36,292 bases of DNA from Cnuella takakiae (GCF_001953305.1 NZ_MTFE01000010.1:356337-392628), one strand, 5' to 3'; numbered from the stretch's first letter, positions 25,151-33,049 are shown. Notes: a model not told the origin generated them from the letters alone. Program-made: numbers and translations.

Positions 25151-26743
25151 TTACTCTTCCTCCAACATCATATCATTATCTGCGTCGGGCAACACTTCCA
25201 CACCGCGGAGCTTGCGCTGGATGGCGCGGGTGCGTACGCCCACCACACCCTCAAGGTCGTTGAGACCGCGCTGGATATTGGTTTGTGCTTTTTCCAGCAA
25301 GCCACCGAACTGCTCGAACTCTTTTTTCACGGCGCCCAGCACCTGCCACACTTCGCCGCTACGTTTCTGGATGGCCAGGGTGCGGAAGCCCATCTGCAGT
25401 GAGTTGAGGATAACAGCCAGCGTGGTAGGGCCGGTGATCACCACGTTGCAGGTGCGCTGAATATCTTCGAGCAGGGCGGCCTTGCGGGTTACTTCGGCAA
25501 ACAAACCTTCGAAAGGCAGGAAGAGGATACCGAAGTTGGTGGTGTTGGGCGGATCGAGGTATTTTTCACAAATGTCTTTCGCCATCTTCTTGATCACCAC
25601 TTCCAGGTTCTTCTGCGCTGCTTCAATAAGCGCAGGATCGCCATGGTCGTATGCTTCCTGCAGGTGTTCGTAGGCGTCTTTGGGAAACTTGGCATCGATG
25701 GGCAGCCATACATAGTTGCGGTCGCCTTCACGGTTGGGAAAACGAACGGCAAATTCCACCCGTTCCTGGCTGCCAGCCCTGGTAGCAATGTTGGCGCCGT
25801 ACTGCTCGGGTGCCAGGATGTTTTCGAGCAGCATCTGCAACTGTACTTCGCCAAAGCCGCCGCGCATTTTTACATTGCTCAGCACTTTTTTCAATCCGCC
25901 TACATCCTGCGCAAGGGTCTGCATTTCACCCAGTCCTTTCTGTACGCTTTCCAGTTGGCGGCCCACCTGTTCGAAGGAATGACCCAGGCGTTCGTGCAGG
26001 GTTTTCTGGAGTTTTTCTTCTACAGTCTCGCGGATGTTTTCGAGTTTCTTTTCGGTATGCTGCACCAGTACCTGCTGCTCTTTTTCCAAAGCTTCAAACT
26101 TCTCGCGTTGTACGCTGTTGAGGCGGTCCACGCCGTCGGTAAAGGTTTGGTTGAATCCTTTGAACGAAGCCTCCAGGGTTTGCCGCATAAGGTGGCTATC
26201 GGCCTTGGCCTGTTCGTTCACCGCAGCCAGCTTTTCTTCCATGCGGGTGTTCATCCGCTCCAGCTGCATGATGTTGCGGTCGGAGGCATCCTGCTGTACT
26301 TTTTTGAGGGCTTCCAGCCTGGTGCTTTGCTCGGTGGTAAACTCTTTCAGGCTTTGGGAAAGTGCCTGCCTGTTCTCGCGGCTGTTTTCGGCTACCCGCT
26401 CCATCAGGGCATTCATCTTTTCCTCCAGCGTGTTGTTGATGCCAGCCATAGCAGTGCGGTTACCTTCGGTGATGAGCCCGAGGGTTTGGGTAAGCTCAGT
26501 ACGCAATTGCTGGATGGAGCCTGCTATTTCGTGGCGGGTTTCCCGCGAGGCAGTGGCGAGTTCCGTACGGTTATCGCGCAGGTCGGTGCGGAGCGACTCG
26601 GTAAGGATATCGAGTCGTTGCGTTAGGGCTTCAAAGCGTGCGGAGAGTGCTTCCACACTGGCATTGGGTTTGGGCCGAAAGGCTATGATGAGGATAATAG
26701 CAAGGGCAACCAGGATACAGAGCAGGATCAGCAGGGGGTCCAT
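25151..26743 (-). CDS. rmuC: DNA recombination protein RmuC
   Basis: A 530-aa protein from ATG 26743. The N-terminal membrane helix is MDPLLILLCILVALAIILII. Residues about 30-290 are a long coiled coil (repeated EALxxRF and EKxxAVNEQAK patterns). The RmuC domain follows (about 300-490): LSNVKMRGGFGEVQLQMLLE, FAVRFPNR, VWLPIDAKFPKDAYE and FGILFLPFEGLFAEV. RmuC limits inversion between short repeats and is proposed to act with nuclease-like activity in DNA rearrangement. The tail is acidic (DADNDMMLEEE). The 506-bp GxxExxY cassette begins only 45 bases upstream of its start, so the cassette sits in or beside the rmuC promoter. The upstream in-frame extension to 26812 runs through the repeat and is not coding. 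Confidence 0.93.
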   Translation of the reverse strand: MDPLLILLCILVALAIILIIAFRPKPNASVEALSARFEALTQRLDILTESLRTDLRDNRTELATASRETRHEIAGSIQQLRTELTQTLGLITEGNRTAMAGINNTLEEKMNALMERVAENSRENRQALSQSLKEFTTEQSTRLEALKKVQQDASDRNIMQLERMNTRMEEKLAAVNEQAKADSHLMRQTLEASFKGFNQTFTDGVDRLNSVQREKFEALEKEQQVLVQHTEKKLENIRETVEEKLQKTLHERLGHSFEQVGRQLESVQKGLGEMQTLAQDVGGLKKVLSNVKMRGGFGEVQLQMLLENILAPEQYGANIATRAGSQERVEFAVRFPNREGDRNYVWLPIDAKFPKDAYEHLQEAYDHGDPALIEAAQKNLEVVIKKMAKDICEKYLDPPNTTNFGILFLPFEGLFAEVTRKAALLEDIQRTCNVVITGPTTLAVILNSLQMGFRTLAIQKRSGEVWQVLGAVKKEFEQFGGLLEKAQTNIQRGLNDLEGVVGVRTRAIQRKLRGVEVLPDADNDMMLEEE

Positions 26744-26788
26744 GGGCGGGGTGTTTTTGCTAAAAATATTCGCAAAGTAAGGGCATTT

Positions 26789-26822
26789 CACGCAACGGCG
26801 CAACGAAGCCACGGCGCAACGG
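26789..26822 (+). repeat. Left terminal inverted repeat (34 bp)
   Basis: CACGCAACGGCGCAACG followed by AAGCCACGGCGCAACGG. It matches the complement of 27261-27294 at 30 of 34 positions. It is built of CGCAACG words with a period of about eight bases. Confidence 0.85.
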
Positions 26823-26878
26823 ATACATTGATTAAACCAATGTTAGGTTTTATGTTTAGGAAACCAACGCTGCTTACA

Positions 26879-27259
26879 ATGATTCAGGAAAATGAAATAG
26901 CCAGGAGAGTATTGGATATCTGCTTTGCTATGCATCGAACCTATGGGCCTGGACTGTTTGAGCATGTGTACGAAGAAATACTATGTTATGAACTTCAGGT
27001 AGAAGGATTTCATTTCCGCAGACAACACGCCATACCCGTTGTACATAAATCCATTAAGCTAGAAGCAGGGTTTAAAGCAGACGTAATTGTTGAAGACTTT
27101 GTTATTTTAGAATTGAAGAGTGTAGAACAGCTAAAAGATATTCACTTTAAACAGCTGCAAACCTACCTGAAGCTTTCCGGCATCAAACTGGGGCTATTAA
27201 TCAACTTCAATGTTTCGCTCCTTAAAAATGGTATTCACCGCATCGCCAATAATTTGTAA
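26879..27259 (+). CDS. GxxExxY-family PD-(D/E)XK nuclease-like protein
   Basis: A 126-aa protein when started at ATG 26879 (MIQENEIARR), the start that fits the family length; ATG 26840 and TTG 26828 are in-frame alternatives with no family support. The name-giving motif is G25-L-F-E28-H-V-Y31. The nuclease-like core is D68 (FKADVIVED) and E78-L-K80 (ILELKSVE), with KQLQTYLKLSG and LGLLINFNVSLLKNGI after. All catalytic-type residues are kept, so it may cut or bind DNA or RNA, but the family's function is not established. Its A+T-rich base use differs from the window average, and the 34-bp inverted repeats around it suggest transfer as a unit. Confidence 0.88.
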   Translation: MIQENEIARRVLDICFAMHRTYGPGLFEHVYEEILCYELQVEGFHFRRQHAIPVVHKSIKLEAGFKADVIVEDFVILELKSVEQLKDIHFKQLQTYLKLSGIKLGLLINFNVSLLKNGIHRIANNL

Positions 27260-27260
27260 C

Positions 27261-27294
27261 CCGTTGCGCCGCCGCTCCGTTGCGTCGTTGCGTG
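27261..27294 (-). repeat. Right terminal inverted repeat (34 bp)
   Basis: CCGTTGCGCCGCCGCTCC followed by GTTGCGTCGTTGCGTG. The complement differs from the left repeat at four positions (10, 18, 22 and 23). It starts one base past the GxxExxY stop. Confidence 0.85.
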
Positions 27295-27303
27295 CAACAA
27301 TAC

Positions 27304-27332
27304 AAAAAGCCCCCGCAGCAACTGCGAGGGCT
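27304..27332 (-). terminator. Intrinsic terminator of the RRM gene
   Basis: On the minus strand, AGCCCTCGCAG and CTGCGGGGGCT pair around TTG with one mismatch and are followed by TTTTTG. It lies 24 bases past the stop. Confidence 0.85.
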
Positions 27333-27355
27333 CAATGCTATAAAGCAAAAGCTGA

Positions 27356-27661
27356 TTAGTAGCGCTTGTTGTAACCGCCACCGCCGCCGAAGTTGCCACC
27401 ACCACGTGCAGGGCGATCTTCTTTAGGCTTAGCTTCCATAACCTTGATGTTGCGACCTTCTACGGTTGCGCCATCCAGTTCGGAAATTGCAGTTTGAGCG
27501 GCAGCGTTGTCGGGCATCTCTACGAAGCCGAAACCACGGCTGCGGCCGGTTTCGCGGTCCAAGATAACTTTGGCAGAAGATACTTCACCGTACTCGGCAA
27601 AGAAACCGCGGAGGTCTTCGTCCTGAACGTTGAAGCTCAGGTTTGAAACGTAAATGTTCAT
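27356..27661 (-). CDS. Small RRM RNA-binding protein
   Basis: A 101-aa RNA-binding protein with a single RNA recognition motif (1-78). RNP2 is IYVSNL (3-8) and RNP1 is RGFGFVEM (about 42-49), with the aromatic residues needed for stacking on RNA. The tail RGGGNFGGGGGYNKRY is Gly-rich like that of cold-inducible RNA-binding proteins in cyanobacteria and Bacteroidota. It probably binds single-stranded RNA as a chaperone or regulator of translation. It is transcribed alone from a well-formed promoter at 27702-27731 and ends at a strong terminator. Confidence 0.93.
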   Translation of the reverse strand: MNIYVSNLSFNVQDEDLRGFFAEYGEVSSAKVILDRETGRSRGFGFVEMPDNAAAQTAISELDGATVEGRNIKVMEAKPKEDRPARGGGNFGGGGGYNKRY

Positions 27662-27701
27662 TGTTGTTGGTTAAAAAAATAAATAATGGTCTGAGGCGAA
27701 G

Positions 27702-27731
27702 CAAACGTAGAGGCAATGAAGGACTAGCAAA
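27702..27731 (-). promoter_or_regulatory. Bacteroidota-type promoter of the RRM gene
   Basis: On the minus strand, TTTG (27728-27731) and TACGTTTG (27702-27709) are separated by 18 bases, an exact fit to the TTTG/TAnnTTTG consensus. The -7 box is about 40 bases before the start codon. Confidence 0.75.
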
Positions 27732-28011
27732 GACTAACCAACAATTGAACTAGATGCAAAGCTCAAATAACCGGACGAAGGTAGTGGTTAATAATTGCCC
27801 GCAAGTTTTTTTGTTTTATGGTAATGTTAATACCGGAACCGCAGATTTCTATGATTAAGAAATGATTTGTATGCTTTTTCCAAGCAGCCGCATACTCATC
27901 ATTGTTTCCAAAAAAGGTTTTGGTTTAACAAAGGCTTTCAAGAGGCCGGCACCTCAATCAGAATGCTCCAATCAAATTCCTGCACCTGCCAGATCATACA
28001 AATCAGCCGTT
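27732..28011. other. Rest of the RRM/GGT intergenic gap, nothing clear
   Basis: Together with the promoter, the gap is 350 bases. The part 27780-27870 is A+T-rich and holds no hairpin or repeat I can support. Short frames crossing it run into the GGT-like gene in shadow frames and are not convincing. Confidence 0.35.
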
Positions 28012-29913
28012 CTACCAGCCGATTCCATAATCTTCCCCATGGTTGCTGCTGCCACCCCACAGCGAGCCATGCTTCCAGTCGAACCAGATAGCATTGATCG
28101 GCCCGCTGGTGCGGCTTTGTACCGTAGTGCGGTACCCCATTTTGCGGAGCTCTGCAAGCACCCAGGGTGGCGTTTGGTCGTTGACGATGATGCTGCCGGG
28201 TACCGGCTTGCGGTCGGCTTCCTTTTCGCCGCCCAGCGATAACCATAGCTGGTTGCTATTGATATTGGCGGCTTCCGTTGCCTGTTGCACGGTCATACCA
28301 AACTCCACCATATTCAGGAAAAACTGGAGCAGGTTCTGGTCTTGCGTATCGCCACCCTGCACGGCAAAGGACAGGAAGGGCTTGCCATCTTTCAAAGCCA
28401 GCGAAGGTGTGAGGGTTACTCTAGGCCGCTTGCCAGGAGCAACAACATTGAAAGGGTTAAGTGCCGAATCAAGCACAAAGCTTTGCATCCGCTGGCTCAT
28501 ACCCACACCGGTATTGCCGGCAATGGTGGCGGGCAGCCAGCCACCGCTGGGCGTGATGCTCACTACCCAACCGGCACTGTCGGCAGCTTCCACGCTGGTA
28601 GTGCCGCGCAACAAACGGTCCATGTACTCGGGAGTAAGCACAGCCGATGTGGCATCATGTGCAGGCACCACGCTGCGCATCCGTTGGGGTGTAGTGTCCA
28701 TGCTAAAACCGCGGCTACGCATCAGGTTTAGATAAGGGTTGGTACGCCCTTCAAAAGGATAGGGATCACCGGGGCCAATATTGGGATCGTTGCGGTCGGG
28801 GTTGATGAGGGCTGCACGTTGTTTGGCATACCGTTTATCGAGCAAACCCCTGATGGGCTCCTGTGGTGCGAAGTAAGGATCGCCATAATAAAAATCGCGG
28901 TCGGCAAAGGCCAGGTTCATGGCCTGGTAAAGGGTATGGATATAGCGCGCCGAATTATAGCCCATGCTTTTCAGGTCGAACTGCTCGAGGATGTTGAGTG
29001 CCTGTAGCAACATGGGTCCCTGGGTCCACTCACGAAGTTTATATACCTCGATGCCTTTATAGGTTGTTTTCAAGGGCTCCTCTTCTATAGGCTTCCAGTT
29101 GGCGAGGTCCTGCAGCGTAAAAAGGCCGCCCTGCTCCTGTGCACCCCGTACCAGTTCCTGGGCGATATCCCCTTTATAAAACCGGTCGAAAGCGGCATAG
29201 ATGGCTTGCTTGCGGGTTTTCTTTTGTTTTAAAGCTTGCTGCTCGGCTTCCACCATTTTGGTGAGGGTAGCCAACAGGTCTTTTTGCACGAAGATCTCCC
29301 CGGCCTCGGGTGCTTCCCGCTTTTGGCCGGCATGGGGCAGGAACACCTTTTTACTATAGGGCCATTGCTTGATGCGGTCCTTATTGGACTCCATCTGGTT
29401 GGCCGTCTGCGCCTCGATGGGGTAGCCTGCAGCCAGCTGCATGGCAGGTGCCAGCACTTCCTTCAAACTCAACGTACCATACTCGGCCAGCATGTGGCAG
29501 ATGCCGCCTGGCGTACCCGGTGTAGTGGCTGCTAATGGGCCGTACTCCGGCGGAAAATTGAAGCCCTTGCTTTTGAAGAACTCGGGTGTAGCTCCGGTGG
29601 GTGCCACGCCCATGGCATTGATGGCAATCACCTTTTTTGTTTTGGGATTGTAGATGAGGGCCTGTGTTTCACCACCCCAGCTGAGTACATCCCACATGGT
29701 ACAGGTGGCAGCCAGCATGGCACAGGCGGCATCTACGGCATTGCCGCCTTTACCAAAAACAGCAGCGCCGGCCTGTGCGGCTAAGGGCTTACCGGTAATG
29801 GCCATCCAGTGTTTGCCGTGGAGGGGTGGCTTTTGGGTTTGCTGGGCTAGGAGCGGGCTACCGGCAAGCAGCGCAAGCAGTGCCGCGCCAAATCGGAGTG
29901 TTGATATACGCAT
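28012..29913 (-). CDS. Gamma-glutamyltransferase-family Ntn-hydrolase
   Basis: A 633-aa secreted precursor from ATG 29913 (MRISTLRFGAALLALLAGSP, signal peptide ending near LLAQ). The N-terminal large part (about 40-430) has family stretches such as GGNAVDAACAMLAA, GVAPTGATPEFF and TPGTPGGICHMLAEYG. The self-cleavage site should be at G437/T438 in GTTSVEAAD, making T438 the nucleophile. The usual TTHxSVVD reads TTSVEAAD here, and the later SGG/SS region is also divergent (VSITPSGGWLP). It may therefore be an acylase or hydrolase rather than a standard glutathione-cleaving enzyme. It is probably periplasmic. A word repeat lies directly upstream of its start. Confidence 0.88.
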   Translation of the reverse strand: MRISTLRFGAALLALLAGSPLLAQQTQKPPLHGKHWMAITGKPLAAQAGAAVFGKGGNAVDAACAMLAATCTMWDVLSWGGETQALIYNPKTKKVIAINAMGVAPTGATPEFFKSKGFNFPPEYGPLAATTPGTPGGICHMLAEYGTLSLKEVLAPAMQLAAGYPIEAQTANQMESNKDRIKQWPYSKKVFLPHAGQKREAPEAGEIFVQKDLLATLTKMVEAEQQALKQKKTRKQAIYAAFDRFYKGDIAQELVRGAQEQGGLFTLQDLANWKPIEEEPLKTTYKGIEVYKLREWTQGPMLLQALNILEQFDLKSMGYNSARYIHTLYQAMNLAFADRDFYYGDPYFAPQEPIRGLLDKRYAKQRAALINPDRNDPNIGPGDPYPFEGRTNPYLNLMRSRGFSMDTTPQRMRSVVPAHDATSAVLTPEYMDRLLRGTTSVEAADSAGWVVSITPSGGWLPATIAGNTGVGMSQRMQSFVLDSALNPFNVVAPGKRPRVTLTPSLALKDGKPFLSFAVQGGDTQDQNLLQFFLNMVEFGMTVQQATEAANINSNQLWLSLGGEKEADRKPVPGSIIVNDQTPPWVLAELRKMGYRTTVQSRTSGPINAIWFDWKHGSLWGGSSNHGEDYGIGW

Positions 29914-29925
29914 ATTAAATGGGAA

Positions 29926-29960
29926 CGCGGATTGAACGGATAAAACAGATTGAAACAGAT
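29926..29960. repeat. Word repeat of GATTGAACG/AGATTGAAAC units
   Basis: CGCGGATTGAACGG, ATAAAACAG and ATTGAAACAGAT follow each other between the start of the GGT-like gene and the stop codon of the next minus-strand gene, which it touches at 29960. Confidence 0.65.
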
Positions 29961-30160
29961 CAGGAGCCGATGCGGAAACCAAGGCCGGTGCCTACATTGG
30001 CCATTTCATAGAACAGGGTGATGGTGAGCAGCACCTGCCCATTGCTGTCGGTACTTTGCGATTGCAGCACATGGCTGATGCGGTGACGGTGTTCCTGCAT
30101 CCAGGCAGTCAACTCGTTTTGCAGTTGTTCGGGGTTGCCGGTAAATATTTTCAGTTGCAT
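29960..30160 (-). CDS. Small conserved hypothetical protein (66 aa)
   Basis: Starts MQLKIFTGNPEQLQNELTAW. It has the look of a compact alpha/beta fold: a first strand (MQLKIF), a helix (about 10-24), then strands RISHVLQSQSTDS and GQVLLTITLFYEM. Similar short proteins occur in many bacteria with no assigned role; this is from memory. There is no signal peptide. It is the gene upstream of the GGT-like gene on the same strand, but a word repeat separates them, so an operon is not certain. Confidence 0.65.
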   Translation of the reverse strand: MQLKIFTGNPEQLQNELTAWMQEHRHRISHVLQSQSTDSNGQVLLTITLFYEMANVGTGLGFRIGS

Positions 30161-30258
30161 AGCGTAGTATTTAGCCCAAGGTACGGAAGGCCAAAGTTTT
30201 AACAGCCGATTTCCATACCCCAAAAATGAAGAGCATGTAAGGGCCTTACCTTCGCGCC

Positions 30259-30552
30259 ATGAAGCTGCATCCTACCGTAAAACGCCTCCGCTTGTTGGGT
30301 TATCTTGAAGCTATTTCCTGGCTTGCACTCCTCTTTATTGCCATGCCCCTGAAGTATATGTGGGACATGCCCACTATGGTGCGCTATGTAGGCTGGGCAC
30401 ACGGCATTTTGTTTATCCTTTATTGCCTGCACTTGTTGTTGGTTAAGCAGGTGCTTAAATGGAGTTTTGGAAAAATGCTGACCGGCGGCATTGCAGCTTT
30501 CCTGCCTTTTGGCACTTTGTGGTTTGATAAAAGGATTGAGGCGGGGAGATAG
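30259..30552 (+). CDS. DUF3817 integral membrane protein
   Basis: A 97-aa membrane protein with about three helices (about 12-30, 40-62 and 72-88). The family marks are LRLLGYLEAISWLALLF, YMWDMPTMVRYVGWAHG and GIAAFLPFGTLWFDKRI, typical of DUF3817. The role is unknown. A TACCTTCG string (30247-30254), one base from the TAnnTTTG box, lies only four bases before the ATG, so the transcript would have almost no leader if that box is used. Confidence 0.9.
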   Translation: MKLHPTVKRLRLLGYLEAISWLALLFIAMPLKYMWDMPTMVRYVGWAHGILFILYCLHLLLVKQVLKWSFGKMLTGGIAAFLPFGTLWFDKRIEAGR

Positions 30553-30612
30553 AGGCGGTGCAACGTAAATGGGGAATGGTGAATATTGAATGAGACCATG
30601 GTGCACGAAATC

Positions 30613-30654
30613 CCTTTCCTGTCTTTCCCGTCTCTTCTGTCTTTCATGTCTTCC
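30613..30654. repeat. Word repeat of CCTGTCTTTC units
   Basis: CCTTTCCTGTCTTTCCCGTC and TCTTCTGTCTTTCATGTC follow each other with a period of about nine to ten bases, ending two bases before the stop codon of the gene at 30657. Confidence 0.65.
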
Positions 30655-30656
30655 AA

Positions 30657-31037
30657 CTATTCTTTCACCTCCAGGCTATACACATCGCTGCTGTTGCGCT
30701 GGAGGGGGCCGGAGCGGAAACCGCCTGGTTCGGGAATATCTTCCACCAATTCGAAAACGGTACACCCCTTATCCAGCCCTTCAAACACCAGGGTAAAGCG
30801 GTGGCCAGCAGGCACCAGCTTCCAGTTGGGGTAGGATACAATGTTGAAAGCCTGTATCATGGGTTTGCGCACGCCATCGTCCTGCACCAGGTAGGTAGTG
30901 GGCCATATGCGGATAAAGGAATCTTCCAGCAGGATGCAGTGTACAATAGTGGTACGTTCCTCCAACACATCACTGCTCACTTCAAAAGTTACCTCGGGGG
31001 CAAAACGCGGTTTGATCTCTGTTGTACTGGCTGCCAT
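30657..31037 (-). CDS. Hypothetical cytosolic protein (126 aa)
   Basis: Starts MAASTTEIKPRFAPEVTFEV and has no signal peptide or membrane segment. The sequence alternates beta-strand-like stretches (TTIVHCILLEDSFIRIWPTT, NWKLVPAGHRFTLVFEG, SDVYSLEVKE) and probably forms a small beta domain. I recall similar proteins in other Bacteroidota without a named function. TAATTTGC lies a few bases upstream of the ATG and may be its -7 box in a relaxed form. Function unknown. Confidence 0.7.
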   Translation of the reverse strand: MAASTTEIKPRFAPEVTFEVSSDVLEERTTIVHCILLEDSFIRIWPTTYLVQDDGVRKPMIQAFNIVSYPNWKLVPAGHRFTLVFEGLDKGCTVFELVEDIPEPGGFRSGPLQRNSSDVYSLEVKE

Positions 31038-31192
31038 AACCCGTGCAAATTACACCCCATCAGGATATTGGACAAGCCGCGTGGTATTGGTATTGCAATT
31101 ATCCTGGTGGCAACCCGGCCGGCATACAAAACAGGTAGTTCTCCATTGGCTTTTTGTGCAGCGATTGGGATTTGCGTAACTTATTACCGGTC

Positions 31193-31975
31193 GTGTTCCG
31201 GCTTCTATGCATACTACTCCTGGCGGGCATCATGCCTGCGCAAGCCCAAAACCTGAGTGGTTTCTGGAAAGGCACCCTCACAATGACAGGCGGCTGTTTT
31301 CCTACCAACCATATAGAACTTCAGATCACGGTGAGTGATGGGCGGGTAACGGGGAGTTCTTACCACTATCTGGACATACACAATTATGTAAAGAAAAGTT
31401 TTACCGGCGCCTACACAGCCTCCGACAAAAAGATCACGGTGCTGGAAGATATCGTCACCACGTTCAAGATTCCGCCCCATTGTATTGTTTGTATCAAAAA
31501 CTACGCATTGGTGTACAGCCGCAATGGCAACGACGAAACCCTTACCGGTGTGTGGGACGGCAAGATCATGAACAGCGAATCGCCCTGCCAGCCTGGTACC
31601 ATTGTGCTCCACCGCATTGCCGAATCGGCTTTTAAAGACATCCCCGAAATAGCTGTTGATACCGGCAAGGTGCGCCTCGACTTTTACGACAATGGTGAAA
31701 TTGACGGCGACTCCATTACCGTTAAGGTAAACAAGCAGGTAGTATTGCAACACCAGAAGCTTACCGCCAACGCCATTACTACCTACCTGAATGTAGAAGC
31801 CAACACCGCCTTGTACGAAGTGGAAATGGTGGCCGAAAACCTGGGCTCCATTCCACCCAACACTGCCGTTCTGGTCATTACCGCCGGCACCCGGCGCTAC
31901 CAACTCTTCCTGGCCTCGCAGCCCGACCGCAGCGCTTTTGTACGCTTTGTATACAATCGAAAGGCGCCCCTTTAG
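31193..31975 (+). CDS. Secreted hypothetical protein with non-ATG start
   Basis: A 260-aa protein if started at GTG 31193, which gives the signal peptide MFRLLCILLLAGIMPAQAQ. No ATG lies in frame before the signal; the first ATG (31232) would destroy it, and TTG codons further up are alternatives. The N-terminal half (about 20-150) looks like a lipocalin-like beta domain (LSGFWKGTLTMTGGCFPTNH, PHCIVCIKNY). Five Cys in the mature part may form disulphides. The C-terminal part (about 165-260) has FYDNGEIDGDSITVKVN and MVAENLGSIPPNTAVLVIT, a beta module I recognise from other secreted Bacteroidota proteins. Function unknown. Confidence 0.72.
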   Translation: MFRLLCILLLAGIMPAQAQNLSGFWKGTLTMTGGCFPTNHIELQITVSDGRVTGSSYHYLDIHNYVKKSFTGAYTASDKKITVLEDIVTTFKIPPHCIVCIKNYALVYSRNGNDETLTGVWDGKIMNSESPCQPGTIVLHRIAESAFKDIPEIAVDTGKVRLDFYDNGEIDGDSITVKVNKQVVLQHQKLTANAITTYLNVEANTALYEVEMVAENLGSIPPNTAVLVITAGTRRYQLFLASQPDRSAFVRFVYNRKAPL

Positions 31976-32108
31976 GTCATTGGGCCATTCTCCCATTATT
32001 GCTGTTATCGTAAATACACGTGGTGAAATCCGCGGCTTTTACCATTGCAATCGCCATATTATGATTGTACCTTAATCATCCCACCAGCAAGCACCAAAAC
32101 ACCACCGT

Positions 32109-32552
32109 ATGCAACCACCTTATCCCCTGCTTATTGTAGACGATGATCCTGAAGAGCGCTACCTTTTGCAGCTGGCGCTCAACGATATTGGGTGGCCGGA
32201 TGCCGCCCTGTACTTCCATTCGGCAGAGGCCGCGCTGCGCCACCTCGCCCTGCTGCCCCCCGGGCAATATCCTTCGGTGCTGCTGCTCGATTACCACATG
32301 CCCGGCATCAACGGCCAGCAGATGCTGGAACTGCTGAAGGAAAGCCAGAGTTTTCAGCACCTGCCGGTGATCATTTATTCTACACACCTTACCGCAGTAC
32401 TAAAGGAAAAATTACTGCGTAGCGGCGTACTGCACTGCAGGTCCAAAGTGCAACGCTATGCGGAAGCAATTGAGTTTGCCCAATGGCTGCGTCAACTGCA
32501 CTACCGCACGGCAACGCAACCCAGCGGGGCAACGCCTGGAACAGCTATTTAG
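32109..32552 (+). CDS. Stand-alone CheY-like response regulator
   Basis: A 147-aa receiver-only protein. D11-D13 form the acidic pocket (LLIVDDDPEERYLL), D61 is the phosphorylation site (LLLDYHMPGING), and S90/T91 and the Lys of CRSKVQ are the switch residues. There is no output domain; the last 20 residues are loose and Pro/Gly-rich. Such proteins pass phosphate within relays to a partner kinase or enzyme. No kinase is adjacent, so the partner is unknown. Confidence 0.92.
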   Translation: MQPPYPLLIVDDDPEERYLLQLALNDIGWPDAALYFHSAEAALRHLALLPPGQYPSVLLLDYHMPGINGQQMLELLKESQSFQHLPVIIYSTHLTAVLKEKLLRSGVLHCRSKVQRYAEAIEFAQWLRQLHYRTATQPSGATPGTAI

Positions 32553-32768
32553 TATAAGAAGTTATACTTACGGGCAGGAATACTTAAATTGCAACAGGTG
32601 ATAGAAATAAAGATGAGCTAGTTGAGGCTCTTTTTCTACACCCGTTTTTGCCCGTACCCCACTTGTAACTGGTCCCGATGTATAATAATTGGTGATTGTA
32701 ACCTGGCTTGCAGCACTTTTTTTACGGCACCCTCTTTGTGCTACTGCAAACCTCTAAACCAAATAGGT

Positions 32769-33029
32769 ATGACCCGCGAAACTTTTAACCAACTTCCGAG
32801 AAACGAACAACGTTTGCTGTTGCTGACGCAGGGCTGTTTTCTGGAAGAACGCCAAACTTCCCGTCACGATGTGATGCTATACCAAATCAACCAGTTTTAT
32901 GCGGAAGCCTATTTTGTAAAAAATACCAACAAGCTTTCCTTCTTCAAGTCTTTTAGCGGCACGGAAGGTTTGGAGCCCTACCTAGCACAAATTGATATTA
33001 CCGACCTGCTGCAACAGACACACCACTAA
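32769..33029 (+). CDS. Small conserved hypothetical protein (86 aa)
   Basis: Starts MTRETFNQLPRNEQRLLLLT from ATG 32769; the frame is open further up to 32622 but that part is Cys-rich and reads as noncoding. It predicts a helix (about 3-18), then strands HDVMLYQINQFYAEAYFVKN and KLSFFKSFSGTEGLEPYL, ending in a short helix. The TRETFNQL...FYxEAYF pattern recurs in short Chitinophagaceae proteins of unknown function (from memory). It is cytosolic, a single gene with its own terminator. Confidence 0.72.
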   Translation: MTRETFNQLPRNEQRLLLLTQGCFLEERQTSRHDVMLYQINQFYAEAYFVKNTNKLSFFKSFSGTEGLEPYLAQIDITDLLQQTHH

Positions 33030-33049
33030 CAAAGCATTTTAAACGATAC

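Larger units (their letters stand above)
26789..27294. mobile_element. Putative 506-bp inverted-repeat cassette carrying a GxxExxY gene
   Basis: Terminal 34-bp inverted repeats enclose a single 126-aa gene whose base use is visibly A+T-richer than that of its neighbours. The right repeat starts one base after the gene's stop codon. I see no flanking target duplication and no transposase, so movement would need help from elsewhere. It could also be a fixed island flanked by repeats. The mobile label is inference. Confidence 0.5.

Noticed and set aside
25643-26626. 327-aa Phe-rich frame opposite rmuC
   Set aside because: Complement of Glu/Lys/Gln-rich coiled-coil codons gives an artificial Phe/Leu-rich reading.
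26744-26812. Longer RmuC start at 26812
   Set aside because: The extra 23 residues run through the inverted repeat, and the true membrane helix begins at MDPLLILL.
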